Positions 27,180 through 37,007 of a stretch of 64,000 nucleotides of DNA are shown here, one piece after another. Positions within the stretch are counted from its first letter, which is position 1; each line of letters opens with the position of its first letter. The stretch covers positions 59,130-123,129 of the forward strand of contig NZ_JAJJWI010000016.1 in NCBI RefSeq assembly GCF_020907275.1. The letters run 5' to 3'. The position numbers and the translations under genes were made by a program. The notes under the pieces are model-generated. The model saw only the letters and a list, made by a program, of their open reading frames with translations. It was not told the origin of the DNA and searched no databases. The DNA comes from Pontibacter silvestris (GTDB taxonomy: Bacteria; Bacteroidota; Bacteroidia; Cytophagales; Hymenobacteraceae).

Positions 27180-28381
27180 TAAACAAATTCCTTCACTTTC
27201 TCTATTATATACTCCTGTTCTTGCTGTGTCAGGCTTGGGTATATTGGTAAGCTGAGGCATTCGGCATAATATTTTTCTGCCTCCGGGTAATCTCCTTTCT
27301 TAAAGCCGAGTTTGCGGTAGTAAGGCATAGTGTGCGCTGGAATATAATGCACTTGGGCAAAAATGTTGCGCTCCCGCAGGAAATCATAAAGCCCCTTGCG
27401 ATTCTGTACAAGAATAACATAAAGGTGATAGGCATGGCCTGTATCTCCGCTTTCATCTATAGCAACCTTGTTTGTCTGCAGCGTTTCAACTCCTGCTATG
27501 TCTGAAAAAGCTTCGTCGTATACTTTAGCAATTCCTTTTCTTCTGGCTAAACCAGCATCGGCACGATGCAATTGAGATATGCCAAGAGCGCAAAGCATGT
27601 CTGGTATGCGGTAGTTATAACCTAACTCCTGCATTTCCATATACCAGCCTCCGTGGTTTTCCTCCATTAGTTCCTGATTTCTGGTAATGCCGTGTGTGCG
27701 TAGCTTTAGCAACTTCTGGTATAACAATTCATTATTTGTCGTTATCATGCCTCCTTCACCTGTGGCTATGTGTTTAACTGGGTGAAAAGAAAAGATTGAC
27801 AGATCAGCATACTGGCCATTGCCGCAGATTTGCTTGTTGCCGTGGCTGTCGTAAAAATAGCCACCTGGCGCATGGCAGGCATCCTCTATTATCCATAAGC
27901 CATATTCATCTGCAAGTTTGCGGAACTTTTCCAGGTTAAGCGGGTTGCCAGCAAAGTCTACGGGTATAAGACCGCTGTAATAACCTTTAGGCTTGCTCTC
28001 CAGTTTTTCGCGTACCCTCTCTATGTCCAGTAAGGCTGTTGCAGAATCTATGTCAGCAAAATCAACAGTGCCACCACAATAACGAATGCAGTTGGCAGAA
28101 GCTACGAAGGTAATGGGAGTGGTTATTACTCTTGTTTCTTCGTTTACACCTAACGCCATGGCACATAAATGTAAGGCAGCAGTTCCATTAGAAACGGCCA
28201 CGGCATATTTAGCACCTACATAATCGGCAAAGGCACGCTCAAAAGCTTCAACTTTTGGCCCCTGTGTCAGAAAATCTGATTGCAAGGTTTCTACCACAGC
28301 AGCTATGTCTGCCTCTGTAATGTGCTGGCGCCCGTAGGGGATGGGGCTAGTCTCTGGAACGGCTTCTGATTTCTGCGTCAT
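27179..28381 (-). CDS. pseC: UDP-4-amino-4,6-dideoxy-N-acetyl-beta-L-altrosamine transaminase
   Basis: PLP aminotransferase of the DegT/DnrJ/EryC1 family that aminates C4 of the PseB product. 400 residues. Seen: IPYGRQHITEADIAAVVETL near 16, AVSNGTAALHLCAMALG near 62-78, the PLP aspartate in WIIEDACHAPG near 160, and the Schiff-base lysine in FSFHPVKHIATGEGG near 190-205. Belongs to the pse pathway because it directly follows pseB (16 bases) and overlaps pseF. Confidence 0.93.
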   Translation of the reverse strand: MTQKSEAVPETSPIPYGRQHITEADIAAVVETLQSDFLTQGPKVEAFERAFADYVGAKYAVAVSNGTAALHLCAMALGVNEETRVITTPITFVASANCIRYCGGTVDFADIDSATALLDIERVREKLESKPKGYYSGLIPVDFAGNPLNLEKFRKLADEYGLWIIEDACHAPGGYFYDSHGNKQICGNGQYADLSIFSFHPVKHIATGEGGMITTNNELLYQKLLKLRTHGITRNQELMEENHGGWYMEMQELGYNYRIPDMLCALGISQLHRADAGLARRKGIAKVYDEAFSDIAGVETLQTNKVAIDESGDTGHAYHLYVILVQNRKGLYDFLRERNIFAQVHYIPAHTMPYYRKLGFKKGDYPEAEKYYAECLSLPIYPSLTQQEQEYIIEKVKEFV

Positions 28382-28397
28382 GTTTTAATTTTAAGTT

Positions 28398-29417
28398 TTA
28401 CACTGTAAAACCTGGGTCTACGTGTTTGCGAATCTGGGCACGAAGTTGTTCTACGGTAAGCCATTCCTCGTTAGTTCCGGAATTGTATTTAAAGCCCATT
28501 TCCACCATCTTCCCATTGTTTGCTTTCAAAAAGTCATTTGCATTCCATACCGGAGTGGAAGGAAGGATCACGTAGTATTTATCTAACTCTGCTGTGTTTA
28601 TGGAATCTGTTTCAGTGATCATTTCCTCATGAAGCTTTTCTCCAGGGCGGATTCCCACTATATCCTGACGACAATCGGGGCCTATGGCTTCTGCTACGTC
28701 CGTTATGCGATAAGATGGAATTTTAGGTACGTAAATCTCTCCCCCCCAATGGTTAGCCAGCGCATGAAAGACCAGTTCAACACCTTCTTCCAGAGATATA
28801 TTGAAACGGGTCATATCAGGATGTGTGATAGGCAGTACACCTTCAGAACGCTTATTCAGGAAGAAAGGTACCACTGAGCCTCTGGAGCCGATTACGTTGC
28901 CGTAACGAACTACTGAAAAACGGATGTCACGTTTGCCTTTCATATTGTTGGCAGCCACAAAAAGCTTGTCTGAACAAAGCTTTGTTGCACCGTACAAATT
29001 AATTGGAGCAGCAGCCTTGTCCGTAGAAAGAGCCACTACATCCTTAACGCCACAATCAAGTGCTGCATTAATCACGTTTTCTGCGCCAAGTACGTTTGTC
29101 TTGATACACTCCATTGGGTTATATTCTGCAGCTGGTACCTGCTTCAAAGCAGCTGCATGCACAATAATGTCAATGCCTTCACAGGCGCGCTTAAAGCGTT
29201 CGCCATCTCGTACATCACCAATAAAAAAACGGATAGAATTATGTTTGCTGTGCGGGAAGATCTGCGACATCTCAAACTGCTTCAATTCATCGCGGGAATA
29301 AATTACCAAACGTTTTACCTGTGGAAAACGGGCATAAACCATTTCCACAAATTTCTTTCCAAATGAGCCAGTGCCACCCGTTACTAATATAGACTTATTA
29401 TTAAGGTCTAATGCCAT
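28398..29417 (-). CDS. pseB: UDP-N-acetylglucosamine 4,6-dehydratase (inverting)
   Basis: First enzyme of pseudaminic acid synthesis; inverts C5 while dehydrating UDP-GlcNAc. 339 residues of the SDR family: nucleotide loop VTGGTGSFGKKFVE near 12-25, the pathway-typical 'HAAALKQVPAAEYNPMECIKTN' region near 88-110, DKAAAPINLYGATKL with the YxxxK pair near 140, and VRYGNVIGSRGS near 175. It heads the minus-strand island. No consensus promoter was found in the 171 bases upstream. Confidence 0.95.
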   Translation of the reverse strand: MALDLNNKSILVTGGTGSFGKKFVEMVYARFPQVKRLVIYSRDELKQFEMSQIFPHSKHNSIRFFIGDVRDGERFKRACEGIDIIVHAAALKQVPAAEYNPMECIKTNVLGAENVINAALDCGVKDVVALSTDKAAAPINLYGATKLCSDKLFVAANNMKGKRDIRFSVVRYGNVIGSRGSVVPFFLNKRSEGVLPITHPDMTRFNISLEEGVELVFHALANHWGGEIYVPKIPSYRITDVAEAIGPDCRQDIVGIRPGEKLHEEMITETDSINTAELDKYYVILPSTPVWNANDFLKANNGKMVEMGFKYNSGTNEEWLTVEQLRAQIRKHVDPGFTV

Positions 29418-29534
29418 TATCTGTTTTTATGCTTTATACGAAGAGTGCTGTTTAGTCACCCTTTTTGCTGCAATTTACTTAATTTAGCTATACGACACAG
29501 ACTTCATAGGATAAGACTTTTTTGTTCTTCAACA

Positions 29535-29565
29535 AACAAGGCGCACTTGTCAGGTGCGCCTTGTT
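29535..29565 (-). terminator. hairpin after the acyl-CoA synthetase gene
   Basis: 12-bp stem AACAAGGCGCAC / GTGCGCCTTGTT with a 7-base loop, downstream of the acyl-CoA synthetase stop on the minus strand and just upstream of pseB. The T-rich tail is modest, so it may end the synthetase transcript or protect it. Confidence 0.7.
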
Positions 29566-29588
29566 GATGTAACTCCACATTATTGATT

Positions 29589-31211
29589 CTATACCTGTTG
29601 CGGCCCAAGTTCTGCAGCTGAAGTTTCCCGCATCTCCACTTTTCTTATTTTGCCAGTTACTGTCATAGGGAATTCCTCTACAAATTTCCAGTATTTAGGT
29701 ATTTTGAAGGTGGCAATCTGGCCTTTGCAATAGTCCCTAAGTTCTTCAGAGCTGGTGAAATAGCCATTGCGGAGTTTTACCCATGCCATTACTTCCTCGC
29801 CATATTTCCAGTCGGGCACCCCGATTATCTGTACATCGGTCACAGCTTCGTGTGTCATCAAAAATTCTTCAATTTCGCGGGGTGCAATGTTTTCTCCTCC
29901 TCTGATAATCAGGTCTTTGATGCGGCCTACTATCTGTACATAACCTTCTGCATCCATTACTGCTAAATCCCCGGTGTGCATCCAGCCGTTTTTATCAATG
30001 GCTTCTGCTGTTTCTTCCGGCATGTTCCAATAGCCAATCATAACAGAGTAGCCACGGGTACATAATTCGCCACGCTGGCCATGAGGCACAATTAAGCCTG
30101 TTTCCGGGTCTATAATTTTTACTTCAAGGTGCGGGTGAACTGTTCCGACAGTAGACACACGCTTTTCTAAAGGGTCATCGCACTGGCTTTGTGTTGAAAC
30201 AGGTGAGGTTTCTGTCATGCCATAGCAAACCGTTATTTCCCGCATGTTCATTTTAGACTGTACCAGTTTCATGGTTTCGATAGGGCAGTTAGAACCAGCC
30301 ATAATACCTGTGCGGAGGGTAGAGAAATCGTATTTGTGAAAATTAGGATGGTCCAGTTCGGCAATGAACATAGTGGGAACGCCATAGAGTGCTGTGCATT
30401 GCTCATCCTGCACTGTTTGCATCACCTGTTCCGGAGCAAAGAATTCCCCCGGAATAACCATGCAGGACCCATGCGTAATGCAGGCAAGGTTGCCCAATAC
30501 CATACCAAAGCAATGGTAAAAAGGCACCGGAATACATACCCGGTCCTGTTCAGTATATTTTAGGCGTTCACCTATAAAGAACCCATTATTCAGGATGTTG
30601 TGATGTGAGAGCGTTGCACCTTTGGGATAGCCGGTGGTGCCGGAGGTGTATTGAATATTAATCGGGTCGTCGAACTGTAGCGTTTGCTCCCGCTCATGTA
30701 GTTCTTTGTCTGTTATAACTTTACCTGCCTCTATAAACCTGTTCCAGTCTCGTTCCATAATAATGGTGCGCTTCGGATATTCACATTCAGGGCGGATAAG
30801 GTTCAGCATCTCCACGTAATTGGTCTGGCGGAAATAATGCGATGCTATCAGCAGGTCAATTTTACTTTGCCGAAGGGCATACTTCAGGTCGTTTACTTTG
30901 TAGGCGGGGTTAATATTAACCATTATCGCTCCAACCCGTGCCGTGGCGAACTGCACTAGCACCCATTCCACGCGGTTTGGAGACCATATACCTACTCTGT
31001 CGCCCTTTTTGATGCCATAAGCCATTAAACCTTTAGCTACTTCCTCTACTTGAGCCCAGAATTCTTTATAAGTGGCGCGGTAGTTTTGAGTAATCATAAT
31101 AAGTGCTTCCTGGTCGCCATACTTATTAACCGTCTGCCTCAGGCATTCTCCTATAGTTTCTCCTTTCAGAGGTGTGTTGCTTACACCATGGCTGTAAGAT
31201 GAGTTATTCAT
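29589..31211 (-). CDS. AMP-binding acyl-CoA synthetase (FadD-like)
   Basis: 540-residue adenylating enzyme that activates a fatty or other carboxylic acid to its CoA ester. Seen: the AMP-binding motif [16 protein letters not shown] near 185-200, [10 protein letters not shown] near 330, the [19 protein letters not shown] hinge near 430-450 and the C-terminal catalytic lysine in [15 protein letters not shown] near 515-530. The length and motifs fit medium/long-chain acyl-CoA ligases used by Bacteroidota. Substrate is not predictable. Monocistronic, divergent from nothing; ends in a hairpin. Confidence 0.87.
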   Translation of the reverse strand: MNNSSYSHGVSNTPLKGETIGECLRQTVNKYGDQEALIMITQNYRATYKEFWAQVEEVAKGLMAYGIKKGDRVGIWSPNRVEWVLVQFATARVGAIMVNINPAYKVNDLKYALRQSKIDLLIASHYFRQTNYVEMLNLIRPECEYPKRTIIMERDWNRFIEAGKVITDKELHEREQTLQFDDPINIQYTSGTTGYPKGATLSHHNILNNGFFIGERLKYTEQDRVCIPVPFYHCFGMVLGNLACITHGSCMVIPGEFFAPEQVMQTVQDEQCTALYGVPTMFIAELDHPNFHKYDFSTLRTGIMAGSNCPIETMKLVQSKMNMREITVCYGMTETSPVSTQSQCDDPLEKRVSTVGTVHPHLEVKIIDPETGLIVPHGQRGELCTRGYSVMIGYWNMPEETAEAIDKNGWMHTGDLAVMDAEGYVQIVGRIKDLIIRGGENIAPREIEEFLMTHEAVTDVQIIGVPDWKYGEEVMAWVKLRNGYFTSSEELRDYCKGQIATFKIPKYWKFVEEFPMTVTGKIRKVEMRETSAAELGPQQV

Positions 31212-31457
31212 GCAAATTGTGCTTGGCTAATGTTGATATATTAAAACCTTAATGTTGCAACATAAACAACATTAAAACAAGCTTACTGTATTGCATTTAT
31301 ACAAAGTTTAAACGCAATTATTAATCATGAATAAGAATGCAGGGTATGATAACATGTTGTTATTCAGTTATGTTTACTTGATGTTTAAGTTAGAGGGCTA
31401 CTATTTCTAACATGGCTTTTTTATGATTTAATATTAGAAAGTAGTAATACTGAAGTT

Positions 31458-32783
31458 TTATTCTTCTACTAAATCTCTTATAACGTCAGCCAGCTTCTCT
31501 GTTAAAGCTCTCCTCGAAAACCGTCCATAGTTGATAAGTGGCAGGTCGAGATTGGGATTAATTTTCCAGCCCTTGCTCATCTGAGTCATGTGGTCCAGCA
31601 TGAGGTCAAAGGCAGAGTAGTGAAAGAGACGACCAGCCCCACATTCATCTATAATATGGTCTGTATCAGAATGGACAGGGCCCAAGCAAACAATAGGTTT
31701 GTTAGCTGCCAGATATTCAAAAAGCTTACCAGGCACGTTAGAATAAACACTAGGCACATCGGCAATAGCTAATAATAGCAAAGTGCTCTTCATCAGATAT
31801 TGGATTGCCTGGTCGTGCGGCACATAAGGAATGAATTCTGTAATACCCAGCACTCCTGCTTTTTCTATTTTATCCTTTACACCATCTGATACCTTGCCAA
31901 CAAACCTTAGCCTATAGTTTATCTCGCTGTGCACCGACATTAGGTGCGCTATTACCTTCAGAAAAACATCAATGTTATAGTTCTCTGTAATGGTACCCGT
32001 GTAGGTAATCAGGAAGGTGTCTTCTGGTGGTTCTGACGGATATTTGAAATCCTCTTCGTCATAACCATTGGGAATAACATGTATTTTGTTCGGGTCGATA
32101 TTGACAGGCTTGTTCAGAAAAAGGCGCTTTGTATCTTCGCTGGTAACAATAATGGCATCAGCCTGCTCCAATACCTGTAGTTCATAGCGCTCGTCAATCC
32201 TTTTGGCTATAGCTGTATGCTGTAACTGGTCGTAATAATGAATATTTGTCCACGGGTCACGAAGGTCGGCTACCCATTTTATTTCATGCTTTTTGCGCAG
32301 TTTCAGTCCGATAAGTTGCGTGGAATGCGGAGGACTGGTCGTGATAATGGCTTTATACTTGCTGCTTTGTAACAGCTTATCAGCTTGTTTAAGAGCATGT
32401 TTATTCCAACCTACACGGGCGTCAGGTATAAAGAGATTACCTCTTACAAACTTAAATAGTTTATCTACGAAAGTATCTTTTGCTTTCTGATTAGCAAAGC
32501 CACTGTACGGGATTTCCTTTTTTCCGGAAAGCTTTTTGTAATACTCAAAAGGCTCTGATGTATTGGTACGATAAACCTCCAGGTCTTGTGGAACTTCATT
32601 TATAAAAGTTTCGTCAAGAAGAGGGTAGGAGGCCTGCTTTTCATCTACAGTAAGTACCGTTGGGTTTATTCCGGCCTGAGGAAAGTATTTAATGAATTTG
32701 AGACCACGTTGCACACCTGGTCCGCCAGAAGGAGGCCAGTAGTAGGAAATAAATAGGATGTTTAGGGTAGTTTGTTCTTTCAA
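31458..32783 (-). CDS. glycosyltransferase family 4 protein
   Basis: 441-residue GT-B glycosyltransferase. N-terminal: ISYYWPPSGGPGVQRGLKFI near 12-31; C-terminal: VIPNGYDEEDF near 234, LITYTGTITENYNID near 258, and a cluster near 365 ending 'FEYLAANKPIVCLGP', which is the GT4 acceptor/donor signature. Probably forms a surface polysaccharide or lipopolysaccharide linkage. It stands alone, separated by a 249-base gap (with the 18-bp palindrome) from the divergent ffh. Confidence 0.85.
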   Translation of the reverse strand: MKEQTTLNILFISYYWPPSGGPGVQRGLKFIKYFPQAGINPTVLTVDEKQASYPLLDETFINEVPQDLEVYRTNTSEPFEYYKKLSGKKEIPYSGFANQKAKDTFVDKLFKFVRGNLFIPDARVGWNKHALKQADKLLQSSKYKAIITTSPPHSTQLIGLKLRKKHEIKWVADLRDPWTNIHYYDQLQHTAIAKRIDERYELQVLEQADAIIVTSEDTKRLFLNKPVNIDPNKIHVIPNGYDEEDFKYPSEPPEDTFLITYTGTITENYNIDVFLKVIAHLMSVHSEINYRLRFVGKVSDGVKDKIEKAGVLGITEFIPYVPHDQAIQYLMKSTLLLLAIADVPSVYSNVPGKLFEYLAANKPIVCLGPVHSDTDHIIDECGAGRLFHYSAFDLMLDHMTQMSKGWKINPNLDLPLINYGRFSRRALTEKLADVIRDLVEE

Positions 32784-32930
32784 AGCTGTCTCTTGATGTT
32801 CTGAATTTTCAAAGATAAAAAATATTATACCACTTTTGCTTTACGGTTTGCAACTGCTGCTGTTTAGCCCTGCAAGTGTTGCTGCTTAGTCTTTTGAGTG
32901 TTTCTTCGGGATATTAGAGTGTAGTAGCGT

Positions 32931-32948
32931 CAAAACTATATAGTTTTG
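32931..32948. promoter_or_regulatory. 18-bp perfect palindrome with back-to-back -7 boxes
   Basis: CAAAACTATATAGTTTTG is a perfect palindrome. Each strand contains TAGTTTTG, an exact TAnnTTTG, so it faces both the divergent GT4 gene (minus) and ffh (plus). Neither direction has TTTG 19 bases upstream. It could be a bidirectional promoter core or an operator dyad. Confidence 0.5.
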
Positions 32949-33003
32949 CAGTTTAGCAGGTGTATTTCATAGGCCATAATTCGTAATTAAAGCAGATAAT
33001 GCT

Positions 33004-33011
33004 TATTTTTG
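33004..33011 (+). promoter_or_regulatory. candidate -7 box for ffh
   Basis: TATTTTTG fits TAnnTTTG 21 bases before the ffh ATG. No -33 TTTG at the ideal distance. It could be the main ffh promoter, with the palindrome at 32931 as a second site. Confidence 0.4.
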
Positions 33012-33032
33012 TAGGTAAATCCAGAAAAAGAG

Positions 33033-34367
33033 ATGTTTGATAATTTAAGTAACAAGTTAGACCGCGCCTTTAAAACGCTGAAAGGGCAGGGAAGCATTAC
33101 GGAAATCAACGTTGCGCAAACTATCAAAGAGGTACGCCGTGCTTTGGTTGATGCCGACGTAAACTATAAAGTTGCCAAAACGGTTACCGATAAAATCAAG
33201 GACGAGGCTTTAGGCCGTGACGTATTAATTGCGGTTTCACCTGGTCAACTGATGGTGAAAATCGTGCATGAAGAACTCACCGAACTAATGGGTGGGGAGA
33301 AGCAGGATATTAACATCAAAGGTGATCCTGCTGTTATCCTGATCGCTGGTTTGCAAGGTTCCGGTAAAACAACTTTTACTGGTAAATTGGCTAACTACCT
33401 TAAAAAGCAGAACCGTAATGTGCTGGTAGCTGCCTGCGACGTGTACCGTCCGGCTGCCATCAACCAGTTGCAGGTGCTGGCAGAGCAGGTAGGCGTTGAG
33501 GCGTATACTGAGCTGGAGAATAAGAACCCGGTACAGATAGCGTTAAACGCTATTGAGCACGCTAAAAAATCGAACAAAAAAATTGTTATCATCGATACCG
33601 CCGGTCGTTTGGCCGTGGATGAGGCGATGATGAAAGAGATTGCGGAGATCAAGAAAGCTGTTAACCCGACGGAGACTCTCTTTGTTGTAGACTCTATGAC
33701 TGGTCAGGATGCGGTAAACACAGCCAAGACTTTTAACGAGCGCATTGACTTCGACGGGGTGGTTCTTACCAAGTTAGATGGTGATTCCCGTGGTGGTGCA
33801 GCCCTTTCTATCCGTGCAGTTGTAGAGAAGCCAATTAAGTTTATCTCTACTGGTGAGAAAATGGAAGCTCTTGACCTGTTCTACCCGGATCGTATGTCGC
33901 AGCGTATTCTTGGTATGGGTGACGTTATTTCCCTGGTGGAGCGTGCGCAGCAGGCTTTTGACGAGGATGAAGCAAAACGCATTAACAAGAAGATCCGCAA
34001 AAACCAGTTCAACTTCGATGACTTCCTGACGCAGCTGGAGCAGATCAAGAAGATGGGGGATATTAAGGACCTTGTTGGAATGATTCCAGGTGTAGGCAAA
34101 GCTCTAAAAGATATAGAAATTGATGATAATGCCTTTAAACCTATTGAGGCTATTATCCGGTCTATGACCCCGGCTGAGCGTGAAAACCCTGATATGATTA
34201 ATGGTAGTCGCCGCAACCGTATTGCAAAAGGTAGTGGCACTGATATTCAGCAGGTGAATAACCTGATGAAGCAATTTAATGATATGCGCAAGATGATGCG
34301 TTCCATGAATAAAATGGCAGGTAAGCGTGGTGGTTTAGCCAATATGGCCAACATGATGAAGCGTTAG
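33033..34367 (+). CDS. ffh: signal recognition particle protein Ffh
   Basis: GTPase that binds 4.5S RNA and signal peptides and delivers nascent proteins to FtsY. 444 residues. N domain followed by the G domain with GLQGSGKTT near 109-117, DTAGR near 189 and TKLDGDSRGG near 246, then a methionine-rich M domain (residues ~330-444: MKQFNDMRKMMRSMNKMAGK near the end) that holds the RNA-binding SGxG-like loop RIAKGSGTD near 400. The partner RNA gene is at 16.1 kb. Confidence 0.97.
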   Translation: MFDNLSNKLDRAFKTLKGQGSITEINVAQTIKEVRRALVDADVNYKVAKTVTDKIKDEALGRDVLIAVSPGQLMVKIVHEELTELMGGEKQDINIKGDPAVILIAGLQGSGKTTFTGKLANYLKKQNRNVLVAACDVYRPAAINQLQVLAEQVGVEAYTELENKNPVQIALNAIEHAKKSNKKIVIIDTAGRLAVDEAMMKEIAEIKKAVNPTETLFVVDSMTGQDAVNTAKTFNERIDFDGVVLTKLDGDSRGGAALSIRAVVEKPIKFISTGEKMEALDLFYPDRMSQRILGMGDVISLVERAQQAFDEDEAKRINKKIRKNQFNFDDFLTQLEQIKKMGDIKDLVGMIPGVGKALKDIEIDDNAFKPIEAIIRSMTPAERENPDMINGSRRNRIAKGSGTDIQQVNNLMKQFNDMRKMMRSMNKMAGKRGGLANMANMMKR

Positions 34368-34385
34368 AACTTCTTTCAAGTAATA

Positions 34386-34430
34386 AAAGCAGAAGGGGCG
34401 ATACTTTCAAAGTATCGCCCCTTCTGCTTT
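34386..34430. terminator. bidirectional terminator after ffh
   Basis: 21-bp perfect stem beginning AAAGCAGAAGGGGCGATACT with a 3-base loop, ending in T runs on both strands. Serves ffh and the convergent hybrid kinase gene. Confidence 0.92.
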
Positions 34431-34490
34431 ATGTGGTATTGAAGTGTAATTCTCTAACCTGGAACTCAAAAAGGGTTGACAGGTATAACT

Positions 34491-36452
34491 TTAGCGGGTT
34501 AAATGCATAATTGTCTGGAAAAGATCTTCCGGTTCAAAAGGTTTTGACACATAGGCATTAGCTCCAGCGGCTATACACTTTTCAACTTCTCCTGTTGTTG
34601 CATGAGCCGTAAGCGCGATTATAGGTAATGCAGCATTCGCCACCCCCGATGTTCTGATCCTATTGATAGCTTCGTATCCGTCCATCTCTGGCATCTGCAT
34701 ATCCATCAAGATAATATCATAGGCATTGGTATCAAACATTGCTAATGCTTCTAAGCCATTAGCAACTGTATCAACTGAAACTTCCCAGTCGCTTAATACC
34801 GTGTTAATCAGGAGTTGGTTTATCTCATTGTCTTCCGCCAGTAGTATTCTCAGTCCTTTTAACTCCCCATGCTGATATTCTATATCTAATGCTTCGTCTT
34901 GTTCTTTAGGGCAGGAGCTTATGTTAACTTTTTTAAATGGCAGAGAAAAGGTAAAAGCACTTCCTACCATTGCCTGGCTTCGAACAGCTATGGTACCACC
35001 TTGCAACTCTACAAGGCTTTTAGATATAGTTAAGCCTAATCCTGTACCACCGTACTTACGTGTTGTATCATTGCTGCCCTGGTTAAAGCTTTCGAAAATA
35101 GCCTGTAGTTTGTCTGCTGGTATACCAATACCCGTATCCTCTACAGTAAACTCCAGCATCACATTATCTGCTCTTTCTTCTATGCTATGCACCAGCAATT
35201 TTATTCCCCCGTTTTCAGTAAACTTGGTGGCATTACCGATCAGGTTTAGTAAAACCTGTTTCAAGCGTAGCGGGTCTCCCTGCAGCAATTCCGGAACTTT
35301 CTTATCAGTATAAGTTGAGAGAGTATTGTTTCTTTCCTTGGCTCTGACATCCATCAGGTCTACTGTTTCCTGAATAAGATCATTTATGTTAAATGTAATT
35401 TCCTCAAATGAATACTGCTGAGCGCTTATTTTAGAGAAATCAAGTAAATCATTAATGATGACCATTAAGTTTTGAGCAGATGTCTGGATGGCTTTTAGAT
35501 ATTTCTTCTGCTCATTGTCAAGTTCTGATTTCTGTAATATACTGGTTAAGCCAAGGATACCGTTCATAGGTGTTCGTATCTCATGGCTTATATTGGCAAT
35601 AAACTGCTCCTTTACACGCACAGACTGCTCTGCTAGTTCTTTCGCCTGTATAAGCTCCCGCTCATTTATAATGCTTTCTGTTATATCATAAGCAAAGCTT
35701 GTAACGCCTGTTACACTATTATTGTCACTTAGAATAGGTACATGATGCGCTTTAAAATAACTTCCGTTTGTCTCATCTATAGATTGGACTGTTTCTCCTG
35801 CTAAAGCTCGTTCAACCCGGTTCAAAAGGCGAGGAGAATCCGCGAAAACATCATAGTAAGCTTTACCTAATAAATCATCTTTATTAAGGTTAAGAAGACT
35901 GAAGCCTGCTCCGCTGGCAAATTTAAAAATACCATCCCCGTTAATGTTGGTAACAATCATGGGAGTATTTGATATTACAAATTCTAGCTGATGCTGGGTC
36001 ATTCTAAGACGCTCTTCGGCCTCTTTTCTGCTTGCCTCTACTTTTTGTAAACGGATAGCTGTTCGAATGCTTCTAGAGATACCTTCCGGAGTAAGAAGCG
36101 CTTTAGGAAGATAATCTGCAGCACCGAAACGAATCGCATTAGCTGCAAGTCGTTCATCACCATGTGAAGTCACTATCAGTATGGGAGCTTGAACACCTTT
36201 CCGGTGTATCTGCTCCATCAACTCCAGACCGTCCATGTCAGGCAGTTTAAAATCGATAAATATACAGTTGTATATTCTGCACGATACTAGCTGCAAACCT
36301 TCGGCAGCTGTTGTTGCTTCGTAAACCTGTGCCTGCAGCTTAGCTTTCTGCATAGACCGGCGGATAATCATCCGGTCTACCTCATCATCATCAATTATAA
36401 GAATGTGTAGTTCTTCTGAAGGTTCGTCTTTAGCATCTAAATAAGCAGGCAT
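34491..36452 (-). CDS. hybrid histidine kinase with receiver domains at both ends
   Basis: 653 residues starting at ATG 36452 (the frame continues to a TTG six bases upstream). Order: REC1 (~17-133, acidic DDDEVDR and phospho-acceptor in FIDFKLPDMDG), a PAS-like sensor (~148-265), HisKA with SHEIRTPMNG near 295, HATPase with a VEDTGIGIP box near 445 and TGLGLTISK near 478, then REC2 (~532-650, LLAEDNEINQ, MDMQMPEMDGYEA). There is no membrane segment, so it senses an intracellular signal or takes phosphate from upstream proteins. Last gene of a four-gene signalling run. Confidence 0.92.
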   Translation of the reverse strand: MPAYLDAKDEPSEELHILIIDDDEVDRMIIRRSMQKAKLQAQVYEATTAAEGLQLVSCRIYNCIFIDFKLPDMDGLELMEQIHRKGVQAPILIVTSHGDERLAANAIRFGAADYLPKALLTPEGISRSIRTAIRLQKVEASRKEAEERLRMTQHQLEFVISNTPMIVTNINGDGIFKFASGAGFSLLNLNKDDLLGKAYYDVFADSPRLLNRVERALAGETVQSIDETNGSYFKAHHVPILSDNNSVTGVTSFAYDITESIINERELIQAKELAEQSVRVKEQFIANISHEIRTPMNGILGLTSILQKSELDNEQKKYLKAIQTSAQNLMVIINDLLDFSKISAQQYSFEEITFNINDLIQETVDLMDVRAKERNNTLSTYTDKKVPELLQGDPLRLKQVLLNLIGNATKFTENGGIKLLVHSIEERADNVMLEFTVEDTGIGIPADKLQAIFESFNQGSNDTTRKYGGTGLGLTISKSLVELQGGTIAVRSQAMVGSAFTFSLPFKKVNISSCPKEQDEALDIEYQHGELKGLRILLAEDNEINQLLINTVLSDWEVSVDTVANGLEALAMFDTNAYDIILMDMQMPEMDGYEAINRIRTSGVANAALPIIALTAHATTGEVEKCIAAGANAYVSKPFEPEDLFQTIMHLTR

Positions 36453-36564
36453 GAGCAATGTCTTTGTTGTACTTTCAAATTGTTTATTTCTAACGCGATA
36501 TGAAGAGTGTTTTCAGAAATCAACAGGGGAAGGAGCTTTAAGGGAACAGGTAATAGGAGAGAGT

Positions 36565-36978
36565 TTAGGGACGTTCGCAAAGCTTCCAGTAGCTGTCTAA
36601 TGTAGCTACAGAAGAAATGAATTTCTCAAAAGAAAGAGGTTTAAGAATATAACCTGCTACATTCAAATTGTAAGCGTTCAATTTGTCGCTGTCTTCATTA
36701 GAAGTAGTCATAACGAAAACACTTGCACTTTTTAACTCCTCATCACTTCTTAACTCACGCAGAAACTCTATGCCGTTCATTTTTGGCATATTGATATCCA
36801 AAATAATAATGTGCGGAAAAGGTACCTGGCCAGCTCGAAGCATTTCAAATGCTTCCAATCCATTACGGGCGATAAAAAGAGGGTTTTTGATGCTGTTCTT
36901 CTTGAATGCCCGCTGCACATTCATTACATCTACTTCGTCGTCTTCAACAAGTAGGATATTTACTACTTTTTCGCTCAT
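36565..36978 (-). CDS. single-domain response regulator (Rcp1/CheY-like)
   Basis: 137 residues: one receiver domain, with acidic pair VEDDEVDVMNVQRAF near 9-22, phospho-acceptor aspartate in IIILDINMPKMNG near 58-70, the T/S in FVMTTSNED near 92 and K in YILKPLSFEKF near 110-120. The 'EDDEVD...M..RAFKK' form is the branch often paired with phytochrome or CHASE3 kinases in Bacteroidota. It has no output domain, so it likely passes the phosphate onward or binds a target protein. It lies 29 bases from the kinase upstream. Confidence 0.92.
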   Translation of the reverse strand: MSEKVVNILLVEDDEVDVMNVQRAFKKNSIKNPLFIARNGLEAFEMLRAGQVPFPHIIILDINMPKMNGIEFLRELRSDEELKSASVFVMTTSNEDSDKLNAYNLNVAGYILKPLSFEKFISSVATLDSYWKLCERP

Positions 36979-37007
36979 ATAATATATATTCTATTATGGT
37001 CTTTTAA

